64,000 bases of DNA from UBA1783 sp964449115 (GTDB taxonomy: Bacteria > Bacillota_I > Bacilli_A > Erysipelotrichales > Erysipelotrichaceae): NCBI GenBank assembly GCA_964449115.1, contig CAYUXW010000003.1, positions 11,375 to 75,374 on the forward strand. The letters run 5' to 3'. Position 1 is the first letter of the stretch. Each line of letters begins with the position of its first letter. A model generated the notes under the pieces. That model was not told where the DNA came from. It did no database searches and worked only from the letters and a program-made list of their open reading frames with translations. Made by a program: the position numbers and the translations under genes. Below are positions 15,974 to 24,353 of this stretch, one piece after another.

Positions 15974-17137
15974 ATGTTTTTAGAAAGAGTAATGAAGAAC
16001 AATCCTAAACTGGTGGAATATGCCTTCAAGCTTCAGCAAGAAGGAAAAATTTTACCCGACACATACGTTCTAGACTATGACACGATAATAGAAAACGGTA
16101 AAAAGATGAAAGATATTGCTGATCCATTAAAGATAAAATTATTTTTCATAACCAAACAGATTGGAAGAAATCCTGAAATTGCTAAAGGTCTTATGGATAT
16201 TGGATTTGATGGAGTTGTAGCGGTAGACTTTAAAGAAACGCTATTAATGATTAAACACAAAATAAAATTAGGGAATGTAGGGCATTTAGTTCAGATTCCA
16301 ATGGCAGCATTAGACATTGTTATAAGAAACAAGCCCGAAATTATGACTGTCTATAATTTTGAAATGATTGAAAAGATTAATGAAATTGCTAAAAAACAAA
16401 ACCATATTCAGGATATTATGCCTAGAGTTGTAGATAAAGATTCTTTCTTATATGACAGTCAACAGGGAGGTTTTTTCGTTGAAGATCTACCGGCTTTAAT
16501 TGATAATGTTGCTGAATTGAAAAATGTCAGATTTGCAGGATTAACCGTATTTCCAGCATTTCTATATGACAAAGATTATTTTGATATAATGCCAACAACA
16601 AACATGCAGGCTATGGAAAAAGCAGTAAAAATCGCTAAGGAAAAAGGATACGATAACTTGTTGATCAATCTTCCTTCAGCTACCTGCTGCCAAGCAATGA
16701 AAACAATTGCTAAACATGGAGGTAACAATGGTGAACCAGGACATGGTTTAACAGGGACAACACCACTGCATAAAGATACAGTCCAGCCTGAAAATATAGG
16801 ATATGTATATGTAAGTGAAGTTTCACATACCTATAAAGAAAACAGCCACTGTTATGGTGGAGGATTCTATAGAAGAGGAAATTTGGAAAACGCTCTGGTA
16901 GGAACAAGTTTAGAAAATTATAAAAAGGTTAAATGTAGCGCGGCAGACAACAACATTGATTACCATTTTAAACTCCAGGGAAAACAAAGGGTAGGAGATG
17001 GTGTTATCATGTGTTATAGAACTCAGGTCTTTACTACCAGAAGCCATGTAGCAGTGGTAAAAGGATTAAAAGATGATAAGCCTGAGCTATTTGGTCTGTA
17101 TAACAGTTTAGGAGAAAAAATAGAAAAAGACTGGTGA
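15974..17137 (+). CDS. yhfX: YhfX-type PLP protein (alanine racemase-like barrel)
   Basis: 387 residues. It opens with a PLP barrel: the TYVLDYDTIIENGKKM strand-helix, then LFFITKQIGRNP where K (about residue 62) is the likely PLP lysine in the place of the vKAdAYG lysine. Further matches to YhfX are GHLVQIPMAALDIVI, MPRVVDKDSFLYDSQQGGF and GNNGEPGHGLTGTTPLHKD. YhfX resembles amino-acid racemases and threonine-aldolase-like barrels; no substrate is known. It is tightly packed between php and the amidase-like gene. Confidence 0.88.
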   Translation: MFLERVMKNNPKLVEYAFKLQQEGKILPDTYVLDYDTIIENGKKMKDIADPLKIKLFFITKQIGRNPEIAKGLMDIGFDGVVAVDFKETLLMIKHKIKLGNVGHLVQIPMAALDIVIRNKPEIMTVYNFEMIEKINEIAKKQNHIQDIMPRVVDKDSFLYDSQQGGFFVEDLPALIDNVAELKNVRFAGLTVFPAFLYDKDYFDIMPTTNMQAMEKAVKIAKEKGYDNLLINLPSATCCQAMKTIAKHGGNNGEPGHGLTGTTPLHKDTVQPENIGYVYVSEVSHTYKENSHCYGGGFYRRGNLENALVGTSLENYKKVKCSAADNNIDYHFKLQGKQRVGDGVIMCYRTQVFTTRSHVAVVKGLKDDKPELFGLYNSLGEKIEKDW

Positions 17138-17141
17138 TTAT

Positions 17142-18113
17142 ATGAAAGGTAATTATGAAAAACAACACAAAGTTGCCCTACTTAATCCGTATAAATCAAT
17201 TGTAAAAGTATTAGAAGTAGAAAACAAAGGTGATTATTTAGTTGGAATCAAAGATGTTGCTTCAATACCAAACACTCTAATGCACAAGTTACAGCCATAT
17301 GGCTTTTCATTGCATACAATTGATAAAAAATCACAACTGGCAGGTAGAGCTGTAGATACTGAACTTATCAACCCAATTACTGGTAATTATATGTCTGGCT
17401 CTTCTTCAGGAACAGCTATCAATGTTTTTGCTGGAATCAATGATTTAGGAATAGGTACTGATGGTGGAGGAAGCGTTTTAGCTCCAGCCATGTGTGTCAA
17501 TATCTATGGCTTTATATCAAAATTAATTGAAAAAAATCGCTATGAAGAAAAAAAGAAAAACACTGATGGAATAATCGCAGGAAATTCCTTAGGATTTTTT
17601 GCCAGAGATATAGATGTTCTTTATCAGGCAATAAAAATAACTACAGGAATCAGTGCTGCTGAAAATTATGGCAAAGTGCTTAGTGACAGGTTATATCAAG
17701 GTATTAACAGTGAAGTAATTGAAGTAATGGATAGCAGTGCTTCAAGAGAGCAATTGAGTGAATACTTAAAGGAAAAATTAACAGAATGCGATGTCTTTAT
17801 GGTTACAGAAGGACCAGTAGACTTATATGGATTTGGAGATTCCTTGTTTGGACATTTTGATGAACGAACTAAAGAAATTCAAAAAAAAGCCAACAAGGGC
17901 TATCTTAGAGTATGTAATATTGCTGGCGCTACAGCTTTAGCTATCCCTCAAAATGAATTGGGAGTGGCAATATTGCTGATGTGTGAATCGACTGAAGAAA
18001 AAGTAGCCAAACTATTGAAACTTAGCAAATGTTTCAAACAATATCATGATGAATTAATCGAAAGGTATTTTTTAGATTTAGACAATTATTTTAATGAAGG
18101 TTATAGAATTTAG
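17142..18113 (+). CDS. Amidase-signature family protein, short form, in the yhf cluster
   Basis: 323 residues, shorter than usual amidases (about 450). It keeps the Ser-cisSer-Lys triad of the amidase-signature family: lysine in VGIKDVA, the cis-serine in SGSSSGTAINV, and the nucleophile serine in GIGTDGGGSVLAPAM. These align with the classical KD, GGSSGGS and GTDtgGSIRiPA blocks. The N-terminal 50 residues and part of the C-terminal substrate lid are reduced. It starts 4 bases after yhfX, and yhfS follows 11 bases later, so it belongs to the operon. The E. coli yhf operon as I remember it has no such gene. It may hydrolyse an amide intermediate for YhfX or YhfS. Confidence 0.8.
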   Translation: MKGNYEKQHKVALLNPYKSIVKVLEVENKGDYLVGIKDVASIPNTLMHKLQPYGFSLHTIDKKSQLAGRAVDTELINPITGNYMSGSSSGTAINVFAGINDLGIGTDGGGSVLAPAMCVNIYGFISKLIEKNRYEEKKKNTDGIIAGNSLGFFARDIDVLYQAIKITTGISAAENYGKVLSDRLYQGINSEVIEVMDSSASREQLSEYLKEKLTECDVFMVTEGPVDLYGFGDSLFGHFDERTKEIQKKANKGYLRVCNIAGATALAIPQNELGVAILLMCESTEEKVAKLLKLSKCFKQYHDELIERYFLDLDNYFNEGYRI

Positions 18114-18124
18114 GAGTAAAGAGT

Positions 18125-19231
18125 ATGAAAACTTATCCACTGGAAAGTATCAGTTTAGAAAAAGCCAAAGAAAAACAATTTAAAATAGTAGATTGTGCAA
18201 TGCATTATTTTAAAGGACAAGAGTTTTTGACTCGTGGTGATTTAGGAGTGCGTCAACCAGACAATCAACCTTTGACAACAAAAAAAGTAGAAAAAGCTAT
18301 TGCAGAGATTTTTGATAGTGAGGATTGCATCCTGGTAAGAGGATCAGGAACTGGAGCAATTAGATATGGCCTATCATCAATGGTAAAACACAATGAAAAA
18401 ATGCTAGTTCATGAAGCAGCCATATATTCTACCACAGCAACTTCAATTGAAATGCTGGGAATTGAGATTGTTAAAGCTGACTATAATAATTTAGAAGACA
18501 TTCAAAGAGCAATTAACGAAAATGAAGATATTGTTTGTGCCTTAATTCAATATACCCGTCAAAAAATAGATGATAGGTATGATATGAAAGAGGTAATTGA
18601 AGCAATCAAAAAGAAGAAAGATATTCCAATTATATGCGATGATAACTACGCAGTATTTAAGGTAGATAAAATTTCTTGCCAGTTAGGAGCGGATTTGTCT
18701 TGTTTTTCAACCTTTAAACTACAAGGGCCTGAAGGGATAGGGTGTATTGTAGGCAAAAAGAAATATATTGATGAAATTAGAAAAATGCACTATTCTGGCG
18801 GTTGTCAAACTCAGGGCTGGGAAGCACTGGAGGTATTACGTGGTTTTGTTTATGCTCCAGTAATGCTGGCTATTGCTTCTGAAACAGCAGAAGAAATATT
18901 AAAGAGACTTAATGATGGTGAAATCAAAGGGATAAAAAAAGCCTGCTTAGCTAATGCTCAATCAAAGGTGTTGATTGTTGAATTTGAAAAACCAATAGCT
19001 AAACAAGTGCTGATTGAAGCAGAAAAACTTGGAGCACTTCCATTTCCTGTAGGAGCGGAAAGTAAATATGAATTTGCCCCTCTTTTCTACCGTGTTTCAG
19101 GAACGTTTTTGAAAACAGATCCAACTTTGATAGACAAGATGATTAGAGTAAACCCTAATAGAGCAGGCGCAGAAACTGTAATAGCTGTTTTAAGGAAAAG
19201 TATAGAAGCTGTTGAAGGTAAATATGAATAA
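18125..19231 (+). CDS. yhfS: YhfS-type PLP aminotransferase/lyase
   Basis: 368 residues, fold-type I PLP enzyme related to cysteine-sulfinate desulfinase and aminotransferase class V. The segment RGSGTGAIRYGLSSM is the phosphate-binding loop, ICDDNYAVF holds the PLP-ring aspartate, and FSTFKLQGPEGIG has the Schiff-base lysine. The overall pattern, including HYFKGQEFLTRGDLGVRQPD near the start, matches E. coli YhfS. Ribosome site TAGGAGT. The end overlaps yhfW by 8 bases. The reaction is unknown; neighbours suggest it acts on an amino acid made by YhfX or freed by the amidase. Confidence 0.87.
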   Translation: MKTYPLESISLEKAKEKQFKIVDCAMHYFKGQEFLTRGDLGVRQPDNQPLTTKKVEKAIAEIFDSEDCILVRGSGTGAIRYGLSSMVKHNEKMLVHEAAIYSTTATSIEMLGIEIVKADYNNLEDIQRAINENEDIVCALIQYTRQKIDDRYDMKEVIEAIKKKKDIPIICDDNYAVFKVDKISCQLGADLSCFSTFKLQGPEGIGCIVGKKKYIDEIRKMHYSGGCQTQGWEALEVLRGFVYAPVMLAIASETAEEILKRLNDGEIKGIKKACLANAQSKVLIVEFEKPIAKQVLIEAEKLGALPFPVGAESKYEFAPLFYRVSGTFLKTDPTLIDKMIRVNPNRAGAETVIAVLRKSIEAVEGKYE

Positions 19232-20435
19232 AAGATTTATTGTTATAGTATTAGATGGCTTTGGTATGCAGGCAACTGAAGATGCTTCTATTGCTCGACC
19301 TGGAGATGAAACTGCATCTACTTTAGGAAGTATATTAAACGATTTTCTAAGATTAAAATTGTCGACATTGGAAAAAATGGGATTAATGAATGCTTATGGT
19401 AAAGAATCTCAAAAAATGAAATTTAGTTCTTCCGCAAACTATGGTAGAAGTGAACTTATGCATTTTGGAGCTGATACATTTATGGGACATCAGGAGATTA
19501 TGGGTACATTACCTAAAAAACCAGTTGTCCAATCATTTCAAAACAAAGTAGACAAAATCAAGATGCATTTAGAAAATAAAGGCCATAAAGTTGAAATATT
19601 GAGAAACGGAGAACTGAGATACCTGTTAGTAGATGATTATTGTACAGTTGCTGATAATATTGAGGCAGATCTGGGAACAGCCTATAATTGTACAGCTCCA
19701 CTAGACTTTATGAGTTTTGAAAAGGAATTAGAAATTGGCAAAAGGGTAAGAGAAGTTGCCATTGTTAATAGAGTAATTCCTTTTGGAGGAACAGGTAATA
19801 CAATCGAAGACATTTTGGCTGCCGAAGAAGTTAGAGAAGGAAAATATATAGGTATTCATGCAGTTAACTCTAAATCTTATGCCCACGGCTATCAATGCCG
19901 ACATTTAGGTTATGGAATAGATGAAAAAATGCAGGTGCCTACTATCTTGAATAATATCGGTGTTCCAGTCACACTTTTTGGCAAAGTAGCCGATATCGTA
20001 ATTAATGACAATGGAAAATCGATATCATGTGTTGATACTGAGGAAGTTTTAGATTTAACAATTGAAGAAGTTAAGAACATGGAACATGGTTTTATATGTA
20101 CAAATGTTCAGGAAACAGATTTAGCAGGTCATTCACAGGATAGCAGCTGGTTTAAGATGCTGCTGGAAATTGCTGATGAAAAAATTGGCGAAATTATTAA
20201 GTTGTTAAAAGATGAAGATATTCTACTTGTTATGGCTGATCATGGCAACGATCCAAGAATTGGTCACAATAAACATACCAGAGAAAATGTACCTATTTTG
20301 ATTTATAAAAAAGGGGTAAATGGGGTAAATATTGGTTTAAGAAAGACGTTGTCTGATGTTGGTGCAACAGTTTGTGATTTCTACAACGCACCTGCACCAG
20401 AAAATGGGGAGTCTTTCTTAGCCGAAATAAAATGA
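19224..20435 (+). CDS. yhfW: YhfW-type phosphopentomutase-like metalloenzyme
   Basis: 403 residues from the ATG at 19224 (GAAGG 5 bases upstream). Alkaline-phosphatase superfamily, closest in layout to phosphopentomutase (DeoB): N-terminal metal aspartate in IVLDGFG, C-terminal metal ligands in MADHGNDPRIGHNKHTRE and the DLAGHSQD segment. The DeoB motif DTxTGHwE reads DTFMGHQE, so the threonine that carries phosphate in DeoB appears to be Met. That argues against ordinary mutase chemistry. Last gene of the operon, followed by a terminator. Confidence 0.85.
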   Translation: MNKRFIVIVLDGFGMQATEDASIARPGDETASTLGSILNDFLRLKLSTLEKMGLMNAYGKESQKMKFSSSANYGRSELMHFGADTFMGHQEIMGTLPKKPVVQSFQNKVDKIKMHLENKGHKVEILRNGELRYLLVDDYCTVADNIEADLGTAYNCTAPLDFMSFEKELEIGKRVREVAIVNRVIPFGGTGNTIEDILAAEEVREGKYIGIHAVNSKSYAHGYQCRHLGYGIDEKMQVPTILNNIGVPVTLFGKVADIVINDNGKSISCVDTEEVLDLTIEEVKNMEHGFICTNVQETDLAGHSQDSSWFKMLLEIADEKIGEIIKLLKDEDILLVMADHGNDPRIGHNKHTRENVPILIYKKGVNGVNIGLRKTLSDVGATVCDFYNAPAPENGESFLAEIK

Positions 20436-20459
20436 ACTCTTATATAAGAGTTCGTTTTA
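20434..20459. terminator. Bidirectional terminator between yhfW and the flavin reductase gene
   Basis: GAACTCTTA, TA, TAAGAGTTC followed by GTTTTAT on the plus strand and ATTTTATTT on the minus strand. Confidence 0.85.
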
Positions 20460-20461
20460 TT

Positions 20462-21400
20462 CTATTTTCTAGCCTGTTTTTCAGCGTTTCGTTTATCATT
20501 GATGATTTTTACATGCTCATCATCGATTAGAGTAACGTTGTTTTCTTTTGCCCAATCAATACAGCCATTTAAGACAGTTTTCAAGAAAGGACGAGGAACT
20601 TTAACAAAGTTTGTCAGTGCGGCATCAGTAAACTTGATTTGTGGATGGGCTCTTTCTGCCGCATACCTGATTGAAACCAGATCTACCTCTTTTGGAGCAG
20701 GAATAGGTTCAGCGATAGGCTTGGTAATTTTAGGGAACTGTGTATACCAGAAATTTGTAGAATCCCTATAACCATAGTCTACCGGTACTGGTGGGAAATT
20801 GTGTTTGTTAACACCATCTACAATAGCGTTGTAATATTTTTCCTTCATTAAAATTTTATCAATGTAAAGGATAAACAAGGCCCCATATTTGCTTGTAATA
20901 CCATTGAAATCATTGTAAGGGCCAGGATGTCCATCATCAATATCATCCGCATTGAATTTATCTGCCCCTTCTAAATGAGAAGCCCAGCTGCATTCAAATA
21001 CCTGGAAAGCACTTTTAATTACTGGTGGACGGTTTTTATCACCAGGGTCTGCCTGACCTGGTTCCATTTCAAATTTTAAATCTTTCATTTTTTCATCTGA
21101 AGGTCCAGGATAACCTAACCTGACAACTTCTTTAAATGTTTTTCTACTGTCATCAATGAAGTTAATTGCACATTTTTTCCTTTTTAACAGGTTGTGACAG
21201 GTGTTTGATGTATTACGACACGACAGTAGCATCGCATACTGTTGTTTTCCAGCCACATAGTATGGAAAGCATAAAGAATATGATCCAATATTCAAACTAC
21301 CATCATCATTGATAGTTGAAATACATACTGTTGGCATTGGAAAAAATGAAGAAGTCTGATAAAAATTATCAACAATTCTTAAATCTTTAAATGAACTCAT
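20462..21400 (-). CDS. Flavin reductase-like FMN-binding protein
   Basis: 312 residues. The N-terminal 190 residues follow the flavin reductase-like fold: PMPTVCISTINDDGSLNIGS, MLLSCRNTSNTCHNLLKRKK, CAINFIDD. A distinct C-terminal portion (about 200-312) with KYYNAIVDGVNKHNFPPVPV and the LTNFVKVPRPFLKTVLNG helix ends in a small helical domain resembling PCP-reductase-type tails. It probably binds FMN and reduces a small substrate. The gene follows the PfkB-like gene 16 bases downstream on the minus strand, with GGGAGA before the ATG, so the two form a pair convergent with the yhf operon. Confidence 0.72.
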   Translation of the reverse strand: MSSFKDLRIVDNFYQTSSFFPMPTVCISTINDDGSLNIGSYSLCFPYYVAGKQQYAMLLSCRNTSNTCHNLLKRKKCAINFIDDSRKTFKEVVRLGYPGPSDEKMKDLKFEMEPGQADPGDKNRPPVIKSAFQVFECSWASHLEGADKFNADDIDDGHPGPYNDFNGITSKYGALFILYIDKILMKEKYYNAIVDGVNKHNFPPVPVDYGYRDSTNFWYTQFPKITKPIAEPIPAPKEVDLVSIRYAAERAHPQIKFTDAALTNFVKVPRPFLKTVLNGCIDWAKENNVTLIDDEHVKIINDKRNAEKQARK

Positions 21401-21416
21401 TAATTTCTCCCTCTCT

Positions 21417-22256
21417 TTAATATAAATCTTCGCTTAACTCCAACTCATCAACATAAGATAAGTCGTTAGAAATATTTAGTGCGCTGATGATTGATTCTGA
21501 GAAAGTTCTTCCCTCAACCAGACAGGCAACAAACATGCTGACAAAAACCTCATGTGTGCCCAAATATTTTACCCCACATTGTTCTTTTACAATGGAGTCA
21601 AAGCCATTTTTAGTATAGATACTTACTTTTTTACCTTTATCAGTGATCAAAATCCAATTTAGCCCTTTTTTAATCAGTTGTTCAGCAAAATCATTAAAGT
21701 CATAATCCTTAATTGTTTTTCTTAAAAAGTCTGCTTCCAAGATAAGCCCTTCCATCTTGCCGAGAAGTAAATCACTTGGAATATAGTTATCACAGATATA
21801 GCGCAAATTAGGGTATAAACTGACAACAGTATTCAGATAATGATAATTTAATACATTTACGATTACTATTTCTGTGCCAAGAAAAAATTCCTGTGGAAGA
21901 CCATCTTCAATTTCAGGATAACTTTTATATGGTATATTATTTAAAGTTGTGACACTACTTCTATCAAACAGGTATGTTTTAATAGGAGTTTTTTCAAAAT
22001 CCAAGTGCTGTGAATGAATTATCCCCTGTACATTATCCATCTTTACCATCATGGCATTAGCATCAATATCAAAACCAAATCTAGTGATAAAAAAAGTCTC
22101 AACTCCTAAAAAAGCCAGGTTGTAAGCGACAGTATATTGTCCTCCTGTCAGATAGTAATTGTATTGACACAAAAAATCTTCTCCACTGACAAGTTTTTTA
22201 TCAATAGAGATAACTTCTGTCTTGTGTGTTAAGCCAATTACCAGCACTTTACCCAT
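21417..22256 (-). CDS. PfkB/ribokinase-fold protein lacking the catalytic motif
   Basis: 279 residues. The N-terminal YYLTGGQYTVAYNLAFLGVE and RFGFDIDA match the substrate-side GG motif of the PfkB family, and WILITDKGKKVSIY matches the late strand. The C-terminal anion-hole and base motif, normally DTxGAGDxF, reads YLGTHEVFVSMF, so the catalytic Asp is Glu and the GAG turn is GTH. The early substrate aspartate is also missing. It is probably a kinase-fold binding protein or pseudoenzyme. It pairs with the flavin reductase gene. Confidence 0.65.
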   Translation of the reverse strand: MGKVLVIGLTHKTEVISIDKKLVSGEDFLCQYNYYLTGGQYTVAYNLAFLGVETFFITRFGFDIDANAMMVKMDNVQGIIHSQHLDFEKTPIKTYLFDRSSVTTLNNIPYKSYPEIEDGLPQEFFLGTEIVIVNVLNYHYLNTVVSLYPNLRYICDNYIPSDLLLGKMEGLILEADFLRKTIKDYDFNDFAEQLIKKGLNWILITDKGKKVSIYTKNGFDSIVKEQCGVKYLGTHEVFVSMFVACLVEGRTFSESIISALNISNDLSYVDELELSEDLY

Positions 22257-22322
22257 GGCTATATTTTAACATATTAAGACAACAAACAACAAAATATGTT
22301 AAAATTATATAAAGGTAATAAT

Positions 22323-22820
22323 ATGAGAATTGGACAGGCAATAGATATTCATCAGTTAGTGGAAAATAGAGATTTAATCCTTGGAGGTGTCAAAATAGAA
22401 CACGAAAAAGGTCTTTTAGGCCATTCCGATGCTGATGTATTATTGCATGCTGTTGCGGAAGCAATTATAGGGGCTCTAGGATTAGGGGATTTAGGAACTC
22501 ACTTTCCTGATACCGATGATAGATATAAAGGGATTTCATCAATGTTACTGTTGGCAGAAGTTGAAAAGTTAATGTCAAATCATAATTATGAAATAGGAAA
22601 TATTGACGCAACAATTCTGATAGAAGAACCAAAATTAGCAAAATATAAACAACAAATGGAAAACAATATTGCTACAGTATTAAAATGTGAGACTTCACAA
22701 GTTAATGTAAAGGCAACTCGGGGAGAAAAACTAGGATTTGTTGGAGAAAAAAAAGGAGTAGTAGCTTTAGCTATTGTCTTGTTAAAGGAAAGAAGGAAAA
22801 GAGAATATGTACACTTATAA
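22323..22820 (+). CDS. ispF: 2-C-methyl-D-erythritol 2,4-cyclodiphosphate synthase
   Basis: 165 residues from the ATG at 22323 (AAAGGT upstream). The metal site is D and H in AIDIHQL, then H in LLGHSDADVLLHAV. The signature HSDADVLLHAVAEAIIGALG and the LGTHFPDTDDRYKG block are conventional, as is the C-terminal VNVKATRGEKLGFVG. It cyclises CDP-ME-2-phosphate in the MEP isoprenoid pathway, so the host makes isoprenoids by MEP. It overlaps the following HMA-like gene by 14 bases. Confidence 0.96.
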   Translation: MRIGQAIDIHQLVENRDLILGGVKIEHEKGLLGHSDADVLLHAVAEAIIGALGLGDLGTHFPDTDDRYKGISSMLLLAEVEKLMSNHNYEIGNIDATILIEEPKLAKYKQQMENNIATVLKCETSQVNVKATRGEKLGFVGEKKGVVALAIVLLKERRKREYVHL

Positions 22821-23019
22821 AATCACTGTGGAAGACATGAAAAGTAAAAATTGTGCAGAACAGCTCAGAGAAGCTTTTGAAGACGAATCAGAAACAGCAG
22901 TTGTAACATTTAATGTCGCAAAAAGGGAGCTATTTATTGATTCAGATTTTTCGGTAGAAGAGATTTATGAGATTATTGAAGATGCAGGATTTACTCCTGG
23001 CGACTTGGAACTGGTATAA
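22807..23019 (+). CDS. Small HMA-like (ferredoxin-fold) protein without the CxxC motif
   Basis: 70 residues: beta-alpha-beta pattern YKITVEDM, LREAFEDE, AVVTFNVAKRELFIDSDFS, EEIYEIIEDAGFTP. It matches heavy-metal-associated domains, but the metal loop MxCxxC reads MKSKNC, so only the second Cys remains. Starts inside ispF with AAGGAAAAG nearby. The E-D-A-G-F/Y ending is classic for HMA. Metal binding by a lone Cys is doubtful; function unknown. Confidence 0.7.
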   Translation: MYTYKITVEDMKSKNCAEQLREAFEDESETAVVTFNVAKRELFIDSDFSVEEIYEIIEDAGFTPGDLELV

Positions 23020-23048
23020 GAAAACTTATAATAAGAAAAAGTAAGAAG

Positions 23049-23088
23049 AAGTCCGGCTAATGATAACAATTGTAAGCTGGACTTTCTT
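23049..23088 (+). terminator. Terminator after ispF/HMA-like genes
   Basis: AAGTCCGGCT pairs with AGCTGGACTT (one G-U pair) across a 16-base loop, followed by TCTTAAT. Confidence 0.65.
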
Positions 23089-23139
23089 AATAAATAAGCA
23101 GTTGATAGAATAAAATATAGTTTAAAAAAGAGATATATT

Positions 23140-23607
23140 ATGGGAATAAGAAGATTTAAAGAAAGTGATGCTCAGGAAGTTTCTGCATTAATTATAGAAA
23201 CGCTAAGAACAACGAATATAAAAGATTACACAAAAGATTATATAGAAAGCTACATCACAAAATTGCAACCTGAAAATATTTTACAAAGAGCAGAATGGAC
23301 AAACTTTTATGTGGTTTGTGACAGAGAAAAGATAGTAGGTTGTGGAGCAATTGGACCATACTGGGGTAAAACAGATGAGAGTAGCATGTTTATGATTTTT
23401 GTTTTACCTGAATATCAGGGAAAAGGAATAGGCAAAAGGATTATAGAAACTTTAGAGAAAGATGAATATTTTTTACGAGCAAAGAGAATTGAAATTCCTG
23501 CTTCTATTACAGCAACACCATTTTATGAAAAAATGGGTTACAAATATAAAAAGGGAGTTACTATCCCAGATAGTGAAGGCTTATTACGATTAGAAAAATT
23601 TCGCTAA
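23140..23607 (+). CDS. GNAT family N-acetyltransferase
   Basis: 155 residues, a single GNAT domain: RRFKESDAQEVSALI start, the beta4-alpha3 core FMIFVLPEYQGKGIGKRIIE (acetyl-CoA loop QGKGIGKR), and the late ITATPFYEKMGYKYKKG. The substrate cannot be predicted. It stands alone behind a terminator, with only weak AAGAG before its ATG. Confidence 0.85.
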   Translation: MGIRRFKESDAQEVSALIIETLRTTNIKDYTKDYIESYITKLQPENILQRAEWTNFYVVCDREKIVGCGAIGPYWGKTDESSMFMIFVLPEYQGKGIGKRIIETLEKDEYFLRAKRIEIPASITATPFYEKMGYKYKKGVTIPDSEGLLRLEKFR

Positions 23608-23618
23608 AGAACAATGTC

Positions 23619-23822
23619 AGTTGGATTAATGTTTTATCACAGTATTATCATAAAGGCATCATGCAGGGTTTATTTAAGGAATTAGAAAAGGAAGGCAGGG
23701 AAAATAATATTTTTGAGTACTATTTGATACGTGCCAAAAATTTAGAAGCAGATAAATTTTATCAATCTTTTAAAAATGTTACATTGTATGAGTCGTCAAT
23801 ATTGAGTGAAGAACTTAAATAA
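23619..23822 (+). pseudogene. Decayed gene fragment after the GNAT gene
   Basis: Between the GNAT gene and the next ORF there is an open stretch coding SWINVLSQYYHKGIMQGLFK, then ELEKEGRENN, IFEYYLIRAKNLEADKFYQS and FKNVTLYESSILSEELK before TAA at 23820-23822. The only ATG (23661) is mid-fragment and has no ribosome site. The composition is protein-like, so this is most likely the 3' remnant of a lost gene. Family not recognised. Confidence 0.45.
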
Positions 23823-23886
23823 TTGTTTTACAAGGAAGTTAACTTATCGCTTATAAGATGACATTGAAGAAGGAGCTGAAAGTAAA

Positions 23887-24324
23887 GTGTTCAATATTTA
23901 TGGATCAATTTTTATCATAATTATTATGGTGCCTAATATTGTATTTTCAATTAAACAAAAAGATGGTTTTAAAAATCATTGGAATAATAGGTGTATTGAA
24001 TTAATTGAGCAAATAGGTCGATATGGTTGCTTTATTTTTATGATTTTTAATGTCCCAGGATTTTACTTTGGTTTTAAATCAAATACAGTTTTTTTGTGGT
24101 ATTTGATTGTTGATATAATATTAGTTGTAATCTATTGTCTGATATGGATTGTCTGCTTTAACAAAAATAGCATTTTTAAAGCCTTGTCACTTTCCATTAT
24201 TCCAGCAATAATATTTTTATACAGCGGTATTATGAGCCGATCAATTTTGTTAATAATCTCTGCGCTTATGTTTTCTATAGGCCATATTGCAATTTCTTAC
24301 AAGAATGCTAAAGTGAGTCTGTAA
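23887..24324 (+). CDS. Small multi-pass membrane protein of unknown function
   Basis: 145 residues from a GTG start with AAGGAG 11 bases upstream (slightly long spacing). Four helices, at about 4-20, 50-68, 74-94 and 98-136, with a soluble loop FSIKQKDGFKNHWNNRCIEL and EQIGRYGCFIFMIFNVP. The sequence resembles a common uncharacterised Bacillota membrane protein whose loop has the same NR-x(n)-EQIGRyG pattern. No function can be given. HIT-family gene follows. Confidence 0.65.
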   Translation: MFNIYGSIFIIIIMVPNIVFSIKQKDGFKNHWNNRCIELIEQIGRYGCFIFMIFNVPGFYFGFKSNTVFLWYLIVDIILVVIYCLIWIVCFNKNSIFKALSLSIIPAIIFLYSGIMSRSILLIISALMFSIGHIAISYKNAKVSL

Positions 24325-24353
24325 AAACTAAATTTAAGGAGGAAAAGGGTTGT

